From: JADYZU01 sp964540965
Lineage (GTDB): Bacteria; Pseudomonadota; Alphaproteobacteria; Rhodobacterales; Rhodobacteraceae
Direction of reading: 5' to 3'
Assembly (NCBI GenBank): GCA_964540965.1
Contig: CAZIOT010000004.1
Coordinates: forward strand, 1 to 64,000
DNA length: 64,000 nucleotides
Position numbers and translations under genes: made by a program. This document shows, piece by piece, positions 1 through 9,664 of this stretch; position 1 is the first letter of the stretch; each line of letters begins with the position of its first letter. The notes beneath the pieces were generated by a model. The model ran no database searches. It saw only the letters and a program-made list of their open reading frames with translations, and was not told the DNA's origin.

Positions 1-49
1 ATCTTGAATCAGAACTCACGGCAACGGGGAATCCCCTAAATGAAGACGC

Positions 50-237
50 CCTCTAAGCGTCAGGCCGGTGACGATGGCGCCCACCGCCATGGTGACGATC
101 AGCGCGTTCAGCCGCAGCACCGCGACAAGAAGGCCGTTGACCAGTCCGATCAGCACCGCAACGCCCAACGCCGCCACCACCGCGACGACCATGCGGTCGT
201 CCTGCGCCGAAGACACGCCCAGCAGAACCGCGCCATC
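50..237 (-). pseudogene. Fragment of a sugar ABC transporter permease (RbsC-like)
   Basis: Read on the minus strand, this stretch encodes a membrane segment of the type GLVNGLLVAVLRLNALIVT followed by MAVGAIVTGLTL, which matches the middle of ribose/xylose-type ABC permeases (inference from motif memory). Only about 60 residues are present. Homology stops abruptly near position 50 and near 237, where plus-strand dehydrogenase sequence begins. There is no start and no binding-protein or ATPase gene beside it. The piece is best read as a broken remnant; what lies left of the window is unknown. Confidence 0.6.
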
Positions 238-360
238 GTCGGTGCGGTCCCGGTCGGCCGCATGGGCACGCCCGAGGATGTGGCCAATGCGGTGGCCTTC
301 TTCTGCGACCCGCGCGCCTCTTTCGTCACCGGGCAGACGCTTTTCGTCTTCGCGGGGTGA
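232..360 (+). pseudogene. 3' remnant of a short-chain dehydrogenase/reductase
   Basis: The last 43 codons read VPVGRMGTPEDVANAVAF, then a segment ending SFVTGQTLFVFAG and a stop. This is the usual C-terminal end of SDR oxidoreductases (GR.G.PED.A..V.FL, ASFVTGQ). The Rossmann fold and the catalytic Ser-Tyr-Lys are missing. Upstream the frame runs into the oppositely oriented permease fragment. It is therefore a truncated gene end, probably left by a deletion or rearrangement, and no function is expected. Confidence 0.65.
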
Positions 361-426
361 CAGTTGGCTGAATTGGCGCAATCCTTGGTGGTACGGCCCT
401 GCGGGAACAGTTCCCCAACGTTCCTG

Positions 427-456
427 TTGGAGCGGCACGGCTGGTGCCGCTAACAT
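427..456 (+). promoter_or_regulatory. Candidate promoter/operator of the GntR gene
   Basis: TTGGAG (427-432) and TAACAT (451-456) are spaced by 18 bp. The spacer carries an inverted repeat, AGCGGCAC / GTGCCGCT (431-438 and 444-451), so a bound regulator would occlude the promoter. This fits autoregulation by the GntR protein starting 28 bp downstream. The promoter assignment is by eye only. Confidence 0.4.
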
Positions 457-483
457 GGTCATACAGTCACGACCGTTTCCGAG

Positions 484-1173
484 ATGCCCAACACGATCAT
501 CGCCCGCACCGCCGCTCCGCTTCGCCAGCAAGTCGTCCGCCTGATCCGCGAGGACATCCTGAACGGTGCCCTGCTGCCCGGTCAGCGGCTGGTCGAAAGC
601 GCATTGTGCGAGGCCTATGGCGTGTCGCGCACCGTCATCCGCGAGGCTTTGCGCCAGCTGGAAAGCGAACAGCTGATCCAGGTCCGGCCCAACCTTGGCC
701 CGGTGGTCACGGTGCTGACCGGGGACCAGATCCGGGCGATCTATGTCGTGCGTTCCGCGCTCGAGGCGCTGGCCGGCAAGCTTTTCGCAAGGAACGCGAC
801 GCAGGGCCAGTGCCGCGACCTGATCCGGCTGCGCGACCGGCTGGCCAAGGAATACCGCCACGGCGACATCGACAGCCGCGAGGGAATCAAGGCCGATTTT
901 TATGTCCAGCTGTGCACCGGCGCCGGCAATCCGGTCCTGACCGAGAATCTGCGCGCCATCCATGCCCGCATCGCCGTGTTCCGCCGCCATGCCTTTGTCG
1001 ACCCGGCGCGGATCGAACCCTCGATCACCGAGCTTGAGGCGATCATCAACGCCGCCGCCCGCGACCGCGATGCCGAGGCGGCGGCGGCGGCCTGCGAACA
1101 TCACATCATCCTGGCCGGCGATCTGGCGGTGATGGAATACATCCGCCGCAACCCCGACCTCGCAACGGCGTAA
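484..1173 (+). CDS. GntR-family transcriptional regulator (FCD/FadR type)
   Basis: The 229-residue protein has an N-terminal winged helix (roughly residues 10-75: LRQQVVRLIREDILNGALLPGQ, with VSRTVIREALRQLE as recognition region) and an all-helical FCD-type effector domain (roughly 85-220). Length and order are normal for FadR-subfamily repressors that sense small organic acids. It stands alone between the broken genes at the left edge and a convergent SnoaL-like gene, so its original target may have been the truncated permease/dehydrogenase locus. Start chosen at the ATG next to the winged helix; the ribosome site is weak. The ligand cannot be inferred. Confidence 0.85.
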   Translation: MPNTIIARTAAPLRQQVVRLIREDILNGALLPGQRLVESALCEAYGVSRTVIREALRQLESEQLIQVRPNLGPVVTVLTGDQIRAIYVVRSALEALAGKLFARNATQGQCRDLIRLRDRLAKEYRHGDIDSREGIKADFYVQLCTGAGNPVLTENLRAIHARIAVFRRHAFVDPARIEPSITELEAIINAAARDRDAEAAAAACEHHIILAGDLAVMEYIRRNPDLATA

Positions 1174-1208
1174 GGGGCACCCGGCGCCCGCCGGATGCCC
1201 GCAGAGGC

Positions 1209-1727
1209 TCAGCCGGCGACCGGCAGCGCACCGCGCATGAGCAGATAGGTCAACCAGTCCTCGACATGCCAGCTGGCGGCGATCTTGCCGTCCGCGCCGA
1301 TCTGGTGGATGTCGATGGTCTGGAAGGTCACCGGCGTATCGGCGGGCGGCACGCCCATGAAGGGCGCAATCTGGGTCGCGGTGACAAGGCTGCGCACCAC
1401 CACGCGGTCACCCGAAACGATCACATCCTGGGTTTCAAAGGCATAGCCCGAGAATACCGACCCGATCCAGGCGACGGTCGGCTTGAACCCCTCGGGGCCG
1501 GTGGGGGTGCCGGGGGCCGAAGGCGTATTGGTCCACCCGGCCTCGAGCGCGCAATCGGCGAGCGCAGGGTCGCCCAGCGTCATCGCGTCGTAGAAGGCGC
1601 GCACGGCCGGCTGGTCGGCCAAAAGCGCGGTGCCCTCGCTGACGTTTGCACATTCCTGCGCGGCGGCGGCGCCGGCCAGCAGAACGGCCGCGACGGCAAC
1701 CGGCAGCATGGAAAAGCGGACGGACAT
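1209..1727 (-). CDS. Secreted SnoaL-like (NTF2-fold) protein
   Basis: A 172-residue protein with a clear signal peptide (MSVRFSMLPVAVAAVLLAG, cleavage after AAAA). It is followed by an NTF2-like alpha+beta domain: an ADQPAVRAFYDAMTLGD helix, then FVSG..FETQDVIVSGDRVVVR and a HVEDWLTYL end. This resembles the SnoaL-like polyketide-cyclase family, many members of which act as small hydrolases or have no known activity. The start at 1727 is preferred because AGGGAG lies 7 nt upstream. It diverges from the LysR gene across a 98-bp gap holding a long inverted repeat, so the LysR protein probably controls it. The substrate is unknown. Confidence 0.75.
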   Translation of the reverse strand: MSVRFSMLPVAVAAVLLAGAAAAQECANVSEGTALLADQPAVRAFYDAMTLGDPALADCALEAGWTNTPSAPGTPTGPEGFKPTVAWIGSVFSGYAFETQDVIVSGDRVVVRSLVTATQIAPFMGVPPADTPVTFQTIDIHQIGADGKIAASWHVEDWLTYLLMRGALPVAG

Positions 1728-1772
1728 GGCAGTCTCCCTGATGAACATGGTCGCACTGGACTAACAAGGCGC

Positions 1773-1800
1773 TTCCATTCAAGAAAGACCGTGAATGGAA
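1773..1800. promoter_or_regulatory. Inverted repeat operator between SnoaL-like and lysR genes
   Basis: TTCCATTCA (1773-1781) and TGAATGGAA (1792-1800) are perfect 9-bp arms separated by 10 bp. The site lies in the 98-bp divergent gap, 25 bp from the lysR start. This is the classic place for a LysR-type regulator binding site controlling both directions. Confidence 0.6.
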
Positions 1801-1825
1801 TAGGTTTCAGACGCGATGCGCATGA

Positions 1826-2734
1826 ATGTCGGGTGATCGGCTGGCGGAAATGGTCACGTTCCAGCGCGTGGTGGAAAGCGGCAGCTTTTCCGCCGCAGCG
1901 CGCCAGCTGGGCCTGTCGCAACCCCATGTGAGCCGCCTGATTGCCGCACTCGAATCGCGGCTGGGCGCGCGTCTGGTCAACCGCACCACACGACGCCTGT
2001 CTCTGACCGAACAGGGCGAAGTGTTTCTTCTGCGCTGCCGGCGCATCCTGTCCGAGGTCGATCTGGCCGAACGCGAGGCGCGCGATGCCCATGCCGCGCC
2101 GCAGGGGCGCATCCGGCTCAATACCTCGGCCATGCTGGCGGGGTCGCTGGCGCTGCCGGCCCTTATGGCGTTCCGCGCCCTGCACCCCGCCATCGAGGCC
2201 GATCTGGTCGCCGATGACCGGCGCATCGACCCGGTCAAGGAATCCTACGACCTGATCCTGCGCATCGGCGCGTTGGAAAACTCCTCGCTGATGAAGCGGT
2301 TTGCCGGACATGCCCCATTGGGCCTGTTCGCCGCGCCCGGCTATCTTGCCGGCCGCGCCATCGCCGCCGGGCCGATCCGCGATTGGGCCGACCTTGCCGG
2401 GATGGCCCTGATCGGCGTCCGCAACCGGCCCTGGCGGTCCGATGCCCGCGGTGCCGATCCCGACAGCGCCGATTCAGCCCGCGGCGGCTGGCTTGAGGTC
2501 AGCAACGCCCTTCTCGCCCGCGATGCGGTGATCGCCGGCGCCGGCGCCGCGATCCTGCCGGTGTTCCTCACCGCGGGGCAGGACATGATCCGGCTGGACG
2601 TTCCGCCGATTGCGCCGCTCGACGTGCATTTCCTGCACCCGTTCGGCGACCACCCGCCGCGGCGGATCAGCCTGTTCATGGATTTCGCCGTCAGATTCTG
2701 GCGGGCGGCGGCCCAGCTTGACCCCCGCCCCTGA
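1826..2734 (+). CDS. LysR-family transcriptional regulator
   Basis: 302 residues. The N-terminal HTH (about residues 6-65) reads FQRVVESGSFSAAARQLGLS, then QPHVSRLIAALESRLGARLVNRTTRRLSLTEQG in pieces that are diagnostic of LysR regulators. Residues 90-295 form the periplasmic-binding-like effector domain. It resembles the subgroup often annotated near aldehyde and redox genes. It is transcribed away from the secreted SnoaL-like gene and is likely autoregulated through the shared inverted repeat. The effector is not predictable from sequence. Confidence 0.9.
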   Translation: MSGDRLAEMVTFQRVVESGSFSAAARQLGLSQPHVSRLIAALESRLGARLVNRTTRRLSLTEQGEVFLLRCRRILSEVDLAEREARDAHAAPQGRIRLNTSAMLAGSLALPALMAFRALHPAIEADLVADDRRIDPVKESYDLILRIGALENSSLMKRFAGHAPLGLFAAPGYLAGRAIAAGPIRDWADLAGMALIGVRNRPWRSDARGADPDSADSARGGWLEVSNALLARDAVIAGAGAAILPVFLTAGQDMIRLDVPPIAPLDVHFLHPFGDHPPRRISLFMDFAVRFWRAAAQLDPRP

Positions 2735-2909
2735 CCGTCACCATCGCCGCGTCACCATCTGCGGGCCAAAGCGACGGGAGCGGTCGGACGCGGTATCCGT
2801 GACGAGGCAGACGCGCGGAACGCGGGCTTCGTCATTACCCCGGAATCGCCAGCCAGGTTCCGTGAACCGCCGCGCGCTTCACCGATCGCCGACCAAGTCA
2901 TTGGAAAGA

Positions 2910-2984
2910 TGGTGGGTGATAAGAGATTTGAACTCCTGACATCTTCCGTGTGAAGGAAGCGCTCTACCACTGAGCTAATCACCC
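2910..2984 (-). tRNA. tRNA-Val (CAC)
   Basis: The reverse complement folds as a normal tRNA. The acceptor stem GGGTGAT/ATCACCC pairs 2978-2984 with 2914-2920, followed by A and an encoded CCA. The D arm is AGCTCAGTGGTAGAGC. The anticodon stem CTTCC/GGAAG closes the loop TTCACAC, giving anticodon CAC. The T arm contains GTTCAAATC. No integrase or attachment duplication was seen beside it. Confidence 0.93.
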
Positions 2985-3002
2985 GCTGCGGGGCGTTTAG
3001 CG

Positions 3003-3377
3003 TCAGTCGTCGCCCTCTGCAAGGCCCTCTGTCGCGGCATCCGGGCCGGGCGTGGTCAAGCGCAGGACGAACTGGCGGCCGGATTTGCCGGGCTTTTCGC
3101 GCACCACCTTGATCTTGCCCAGCGGCGGCAGGGCGATGTCCTGACCCTCGGCCAGCGCCGCGGCCAGGGTGGCGAGCGTCGCTTCGACACCGGCCTTGGC
3201 GTCGGACTTGCGGATGCCGGCGCGGGCGGTCACCCGGTCGATGAAGTCCTTCTTCTTCAACACCGCCCGCGCCTTGACCACGGCGACGGCGGCGTCCTCG
3301 GCCGGGGGGGCGGCAGGCCGGGCGGCGACGGGCAATTCGGTGACATTGTTCGCGGATTTGGCGGATTTGGGCGGCAT
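3003..3377 (-). CDS. HU-family DNA-binding protein with N-terminal extension
   Basis: 124 residues from the ATG at 3377, which has GGAG 8 nt upstream. Residues about 40-115 match the HU/IHF fold: KKKDFIDRVTARAGIRKSD, then a helix ending LAEGQDIALPPLGKIKVV. The usual beta-arm region is short and divergent. The first ~40 residues are a low-complexity Lys/Ala/Pro tail not found in standard 90-residue HU. The gene follows lon in the same direction but a terminator-like hairpin and its own promoter lie between. It probably binds DNA non-specifically as a nucleoid protein. Confidence 0.8.
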   Translation of the reverse strand: MPPKSAKSANNVTELPVAARPAAPPAEDAAVAVVKARAVLKKKDFIDRVTARAGIRKSDAKAGVEATLATLAAALAEGQDIALPPLGKIKVVREKPGKSGRQFVLRLTTPGPDAATEGLAEGDD

Positions 3378-3404
3378 GGGGCACTCCGATGCGGTTTTGC
3401 GCGC

Positions 3405-3432
3405 AGCATAGCAGCAGATCGCAGCCAACCAA
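3405..3432 (-). promoter_or_regulatory. Candidate promoter of the HU-like gene
   Basis: On the minus strand TTGGTT (3427-3432) and TATGCT (3405-3410) are separated by 16 bp, placing transcription start about 20 nt before the ATG. The rest of the 308-bp lon-HU gap (3378-3685) holds no supported gene. Confidence 0.4.
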
Positions 3433-3625
3433 GAGAGACCAGCGCCGCAGACCGCGCCGCGTGCCTTTCACCCCACAAGGCCGGGACGAAGGCCCCTCCC
3501 CGATGCACGCCTCGGCGGCAAGGTTCGGCGCATCCGCCCCTGACCGCGGCGCACGGCCGCCTTCCCGGCCGGCGCAATCCCCGGTGCGCCGGCACTGACC
3601 GGACCAGCAGGCAAACTCCACCCCC

Positions 3626-3659
3626 CGGAAAAGGAAAGGGGGATGCCATGGCATCCCCC
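3626..3659 (-). terminator. Terminator downstream of lon
   Basis: A perfect palindrome at 3638-3659 (arms GGGGGATGCCA / TGGCATCCCCC) is followed on the minus strand by TTTCCTTTTCC. It lies 27 nt after the lon stop codon and separates lon from the HU-like gene. Confidence 0.65.
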
Positions 3660-3685
3660 CGGAACCTTCGCATCGCTGTCGCCGG

Positions 3686-6094
<2,409 letters not shown>

Positions 6095-6173
6095 GCTCGC
6101 ATCCTTTTCTTGGGCGGAGGGCCCGGTCCCGATCATCGGCGACACTGGGCCTTCCCCACGAGGTCAGGGGCCG

Positions 6174-6203
6174 AAGGTAAGTCCGTCAGGACCGAGTTAC
6201 AAG
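6174..6203 (-). promoter_or_regulatory. Candidate lon promoter, heat-shock-like
   Basis: On the minus strand TTGTAA (6197-6202) and TACCTT (6174-6179) are 17 bp apart. Read with flanks, CTTG-N18-CTTACCT also fits the alphaproteobacterial RpoH pattern CTTG-N17/18-CYTATNT except one base, as expected for lon. It would leave a ~73-nt leader. Confidence 0.45.
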
Positions 6204-6306
6204 CGCCCGGATTTCAGGCATCCGGATTGCAGGCGCCCGATCCCCGGCCCCTGCCCTGCGCCGCAGGGTGCGCGCCGCGACCGACAAGGGCAAGGCGGGA
6301 CTGGTT

Positions 6307-6582
6307 TCAGCAGATCCGGCCCCGCCTTGCCGCGGACAGACAGTCGAGCGTTGCGGCGATCATGGCCAGCCGGTCGTCAAAGGTGGCATTGACCGGTTGG
6401 GCAAGGGGCGCGGGGCGCGCTTCGGGGCGCGGGCCGGACCACGAGGCGACAGGCTGGCCCGGGTCGCGGGCCGGCGCGCCGCGCAGGACGTCAAGCACGA
6501 TGGCCGGATCCGGCAGCGCCAGCGCCGGCAGCGGCAGGACAAGCACGGCAAGGGCAAGGACAAGGGAACGCGGGGTGATCAA
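6307..6582 (-). CDS. Small secreted hypothetical protein
   Basis: A 91-residue frame begins at a TTG (6582) with an excellent AAGGAG 6 nt upstream. It opens with a signal peptide (LITPRSLVLALAVLVLPLPA, ALA cleavage site). The mature part is Pro/Arg-rich and ends in a short helix, DDRLAMIAATLDCLSAARRG. I recognise no family. The alternative start upstream has no ribosome site. It sits between divergent lon and another secreted protein gene on the same strand. The coding assignment rests on the SD plus signal peptide only. Confidence 0.45.
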   Translation of the reverse strand: MITPRSLVLALAVLVLPLPALALPDPAIVLDVLRGAPARDPGQPVASWSGPRPEARPAPLAQPVNATFDDRLAMIAATLDCLSAARRGRIC

Positions 6583-6672
6583 GGCAGGCTCCTTCTGGCA
6601 GCGGGTCACGCCGCCAGACTGGCGCCGACATGCGAAGATTCGGTTTATGCCGACCGGATCGACGCGGCAGAA

Positions 6673-7212
6673 TTATTGTGGCCGGCCCATCGTCACGATC
6701 CGCACAACCACGGTGTCCCCGCGCGTCACCGTCAGCGACCCCGAATAGAGATCGGGCGCAAAGGCATAAAGGTCGAGCGTCACCTCGACCCCGACGGTTT
6801 CCGCGGTGACGCCGGTGCCGCCGCCGATCAGCCGCGGCAGGTCGGCGGGATCGCAGGGGCCGACGATGGCGGTATCGACATAGGTGACGGTCCCGTCGGG
6901 CATGATCGCGCCAAGCGGCGCCGTCTCGCCCTCGACCGCCCAGTAAAGGCCAAGCGGGCCAAGGTCGCCGGCGTTCAGGACCGCGGTGTCGCCCATCGCC
7001 TCGACGGTGGCGGGCAGCGGCGCGGGATCCGCCGGCACAAGGGCCGCAGCCGCGCCGGCAACGGTCTGGGTGCCGCCCTGCAGGTGCAGGGTCCAGTCAC
7101 CGGGCAATGCCGCCGCCACCTCGGCCATGTCGGGCGCCGGGCAGGCGTCCTGGGCGAAGGCGGGGGTGGCAAGGGCCAGCACGGCGGCGGCGGTCAGGAA
7201 GGGTCTGGTCAT
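6673..7212 (-). CDS. Secreted hypothetical protein
   Basis: 179 residues from the ATG at 7212 (GGAG 7 nt upstream). The signal peptide MTRPFLTAAAVLALATPAFA is cleaved before QDACP. The mature protein contains two cysteines (in DACPAP and GPCDPAD) and a beta-rich end (VEVTLDLYAFAPDLYSGSLT). No catalytic motif or known domain was recognised. It lies just downstream of tgt in the same direction with a ~56-bp gap, so it may be cotranscribed, and is followed by another small secreted protein. A periplasmic location is likely. Confidence 0.7.
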   Translation of the reverse strand: MTRPFLTAAAVLALATPAFAQDACPAPDMAEVAAALPGDWTLHLQGGTQTVAGAAAALVPADPAPLPATVEAMGDTAVLNAGDLGPLGLYWAVEGETAPLGAIMPDGTVTYVDTAIVGPCDPADLPRLIGGGTGVTAETVGVEVTLDLYAFAPDLYSGSLTVTRGDTVVVRIVTMGRPQ

Positions 7213-7268
7213 GGCAAGCTCCTCATGGGATTTGCCTGACAACGCCCGTGCCCCGGTCGGGTTGCGGA

Positions 7269-8396
7269 TCAGAGTGGTTCTATGTCGCCTTGGGCCCGCA
7301 GGGCGTGGAAACCGGCCACGAACTGCGACAGCTGCCCCGCGGCGATCGCCCCGCGCAGGCCAGACATAAGCTCCTGATAATAATGCAGGTTATGCCATGT
7401 CAGCAGCATCGAGGCGATGATTTCCTGCGCGCGCAGCACATGGTGAAGATAGGCGCGGCTGTAATTGCTGCAGGCCGGGCAGGTGCAGGATTCGTCCAGC
7501 GGGCGCGGATCCTCGGCATGGCGGGCGTTGCGGATGTTGACCTGCCCGCGCCGCGTCCAGGCCTGCCCGGTGCGCCCCGAACGCGAGGGCAGCACGCAAT
7601 CCATCATGTCGATGCCGCGTTCGACCGCGCCCACGATATCGTCGGGCTTGCCCACGCCCATCAGGTAGCGCGGCTTGTCGGCCGGCAACTGCGCGGGCGC
7701 ATAGTCGAGGACGCCGAACATCGCCTCTTGCCCCTCGCCCACGGCAAGGCCGCCGACGGCATAGCCGTCAAAGCCGATTTCCGTCAGTTTACTGGCGCTT
7801 TCCTCGCGGAGTTCGTGTGTCACGCCACCTTGCTGGATGCCGAACAGCGCGTGACCCGGCCTGTCGCCGAACGCCGCCCTTGACCGCTCCGCCCAGCGCA
7901 TCGACAGGCGCATGGATTTCGCCACCGTCGCCTCGTCGGCCGGCAGCGCCGGGCATTCGTCGAAACACATCACGATATCGGACCCCAGCAGGCGCTGGAT
8001 CTCCATGCTGCGTTCCGGGGTCAGGACGTGTTTCGAGCCGTCGATATGGCTGGAAAAGGTCACGCCTTCCTCGGTCAGCTTGCGCAGGGATGACAGGCTC
8101 ATCACCTGAAAGCCGCCCGAATCGGTCAGGATCGGCCGATCCCAGTTCATGAAGCGGTGCAGGCCGCCAAGGCGGGCGATGCGTTCGGCGCCGGGGCGCA
8201 GCATCAGGTGATAGGTGTTGCCCAGAAGGATGTCGGCGCCGGTGGCGCGCACGCTTTCGGGCAGCATCGCCTTGACCGTGGCGGCGGTGCCCACCGGCAT
8301 GAAGGCGGGGGTACGGATATCGCCGCGCGGGGTGCGGATGGTGCCGGCGCGGGCGCGGCCATCGGTGGCGTTCAGGGCAAAGGAAAAGCGGTCCAT
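7269..8396 (-). CDS. tgt: Queuine tRNA-ribosyltransferase
   Basis: 375 residues, the normal length of bacterial TGT. It exchanges guanine 34 of tRNAs with GUN anticodons for preQ1 on the way to queuosine. Visible signatures are the Asp-containing DSGGFQVMSL, the HIDGSKHVLTPE loop, the second Asp region ILTDSG, the substrate loop GGLAVGEGQE and the C-terminal zinc site CTCPACSNYSRAYLHH. It is cytoplasmic and works as a dimer. No queA or queuosine biosynthesis gene lies next to it in the window. Confidence 0.97.
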   Translation of the reverse strand: MDRFSFALNATDGRARAGTIRTPRGDIRTPAFMPVGTAATVKAMLPESVRATGADILLGNTYHLMLRPGAERIARLGGLHRFMNWDRPILTDSGGFQVMSLSSLRKLTEEGVTFSSHIDGSKHVLTPERSMEIQRLLGSDIVMCFDECPALPADEATVAKSMRLSMRWAERSRAAFGDRPGHALFGIQQGGVTHELREESASKLTEIGFDGYAVGGLAVGEGQEAMFGVLDYAPAQLPADKPRYLMGVGKPDDIVGAVERGIDMMDCVLPSRSGRTGQAWTRRGQVNIRNARHAEDPRPLDESCTCPACSNYSRAYLHHVLRAQEIIASMLLTWHNLHYYQELMSGLRGAIAAGQLSQFVAGFHALRAQGDIEPL

Positions 8397-8554
8397 GCCC
8401 TGCCCTAGCGCGGCGTCGGGATGGCGGCAAGCGGGGTAAGGCGCGTGCCGGGGACGCGTCTGCCCTGGGCCGCACTCGCCGCGACATGCCGCCCGCTTTA
8501 CCCGGTGCGCTGCAAATCCTATATGATTGGTCGGACATTGACCCGGAGGCCATG

Positions 8555-8914
8555 ATGGATATCGCTGATCCGCTGGAAGGCACGCCGCTGATCGCGCCCT
8601 CGACCACGGACCATCCGCTTTACGATCAGGTGGTCGAAGCCTGCCGCACGGTCTATGACCCGGAAATTCCGGTGAATATCTATGACCTTGGCCTGGTCTA
8701 TACCATCGACATCTCGCCCGAGAACGAGGTGAACGTGGTGATGACCCTGACCGCCCCCGGCTGCCCGGTGGCCGGCGAGATGCCCGGCTGGGTGCAGAAC
8801 GCCGTCGAGCCGCTGCCCGGCATCAAGAGCGTGGACGTCAGGATCACCTTCGAGCCGCAATGGGGCATGGAAATGATGTCCGACGAAGCCCGGCTGGAAC
8901 TGGGCTTCATGTGA
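8555..8914 (+). CDS. sufT: DUF59/SufT-type Fe-S assembly protein
   Basis: A 119-residue MIP18/DUF59 protein. It carries CRTVYDPEIPVNIYDLGLVY and the Cys-containing loop TLTAPGCPVAGEMP, both hallmarks of the SufT/PaaD-like family that helps mature iron-sulfur proteins. Two ATGs are tandem at 8552 and 8555; 8555 is preferred because GGAGG then lies 5 nt upstream. It is usually part of suf operons, but here it stands alone between tgt (divergent) and satD. An A-type carrier lies 4.5 kb away. Confidence 0.88.
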   Translation: MDIADPLEGTPLIAPSTTDHPLYDQVVEACRTVYDPEIPVNIYDLGLVYTIDISPENEVNVVMTLTAPGCPVAGEMPGWVQNAVEPLPGIKSVDVRITFEPQWGMEMMSDEARLELGFM

Positions 8915-8950
8915 CGGCGGCGGCGGCCGCCCCCTGTCAATCTCCTGCCG

Positions 8951-9012
8951 TTGATTTCGTGAAATCAAGCCCTCAGGGTTGATCTGCTTGAATCAATCCT
9001 CAGGACTTGATA
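8951..9012. repeat. Tandem palindromes upstream of satD, 28-bp period
   Basis: TTGATTTC-GT-GAAATCAA (8951-8968) and TTGATCTGCTTGAATCAA (8979-8996) start 28 bp apart, and a third half-site TTGATA starts exactly 28 bp later (9007). A CCTCAGG-containing segment follows each copy. The array ends 11 bp before the satD start codon. It may be an operator array or a member of the twin-hairpin family seen elsewhere in the window. Confidence 0.6.
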
Positions 9013-9022
9013 CACCGGCGGC

Positions 9023-9664
9023 ATGGAAAGCGCGATGATCTGGGCAGTCCTGACCGGCGACATGGTGGAATCCTCGGGCGCCCGCCCCGAAACGTTGGAC
9101 GCCAGCATAGGCATCGTCGCCGAGACGGCCGAACGGATGGCGCATTGGCCGGGCCGGGTCTGGTTCGGCCGGCATCGCGGCGACGGCTGGCAGATCGCCC
9201 TGTCCGAAGGCGCGCTGGGCCTGCGCGCCGCGATGCTGGTCATCGCCGGGCTGCGCCGCAGGCCGCAGGCGCTGCGCACGCGGGTGTCTCTGGCCATCGG
9301 CCCCGTCGACAGGATCGGGCGCGACGACCTGTCGGACGCCCATGGCGCCGCCTTCACCGCCTCGGGTCAGGCGCTGGACGCCATGGGGCGCGGCGACAGG
9401 TTCCGCCTGTCCGGGCCGGCGGTCGGGCCACGCGATGCGGTGATCGGCGACCTGATGCACGAAATCGCCCGCCGCTGGAGCCAGGAACAGGCCATGGCGG
9501 CGGTCGAGGCGCTGGATCTGGATCCACCGACGAACATTGAACTGGCGCGACGGCTGGAAATCTCGCCGCAGGGCACCAGCGCCCGGCTGGCCAACGGCGG
9601 CATCCAGATCCTCCGCGCCGCCCTGCGCGACTGGGAGGCGGCGATGGCGGGCGAGACATCATGA
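9023..9664 (+). CDS. satD: SatD-like protein with C-terminal HTH
   Basis: 213 residues. The first ~145 resemble SatD-family proteins: an N-terminal AVLTGDMVESS strand-turn and the motif FGRHRGDGWQIAL, comparable with the GDxxQ segment of nucleotide-cyclase-like folds. Residues ~160-205 form a helix-turn-helix of sigma-70 region 4 or MarR-like type (PTNIELARRLEISPQGTSAR). The stop overlaps the start of the next gene (ATGA). SatD with a DUF3307 partner is a recurrent pair; its biochemical role is not established. The HTH and the tandem palindromes directly upstream suggest autoregulation. Confidence 0.7.
   Translation: MESAMIWAVLTGDMVESSGARPETLDASIGIVAETAERMAHWPGRVWFGRHRGDGWQIALSEGALGLRAAMLVIAGLRRRPQALRTRVSLAIGPVDRIGRDDLSDAHGAAFTASGQALDAMGRGDRFRLSGPAVGPRDAVIGDLMHEIARRWSQEQAMAAVEALDLDPPTNIELARRLEISPQGTSARLANGGIQILRAALRDWEAAMAGETS

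Noticed and set aside
2735..3002. A mobile element integrated at tRNA-Val
   Set aside because: No integrase, no duplicated tRNA 3' end and no composition break were seen.
6095..6306. Short CGGATTTCAGGCATCCGGAT-like repeat as a functional element
   Set aside because: Two imperfect copies of about 10 bp in a GC-rich gap are not distinguishable from chance.
8951..9012. A CRISPR-like array
   Set aside because: There are only two full units, the units are palindromes, spacers are 10 bp, and no cas gene is present.
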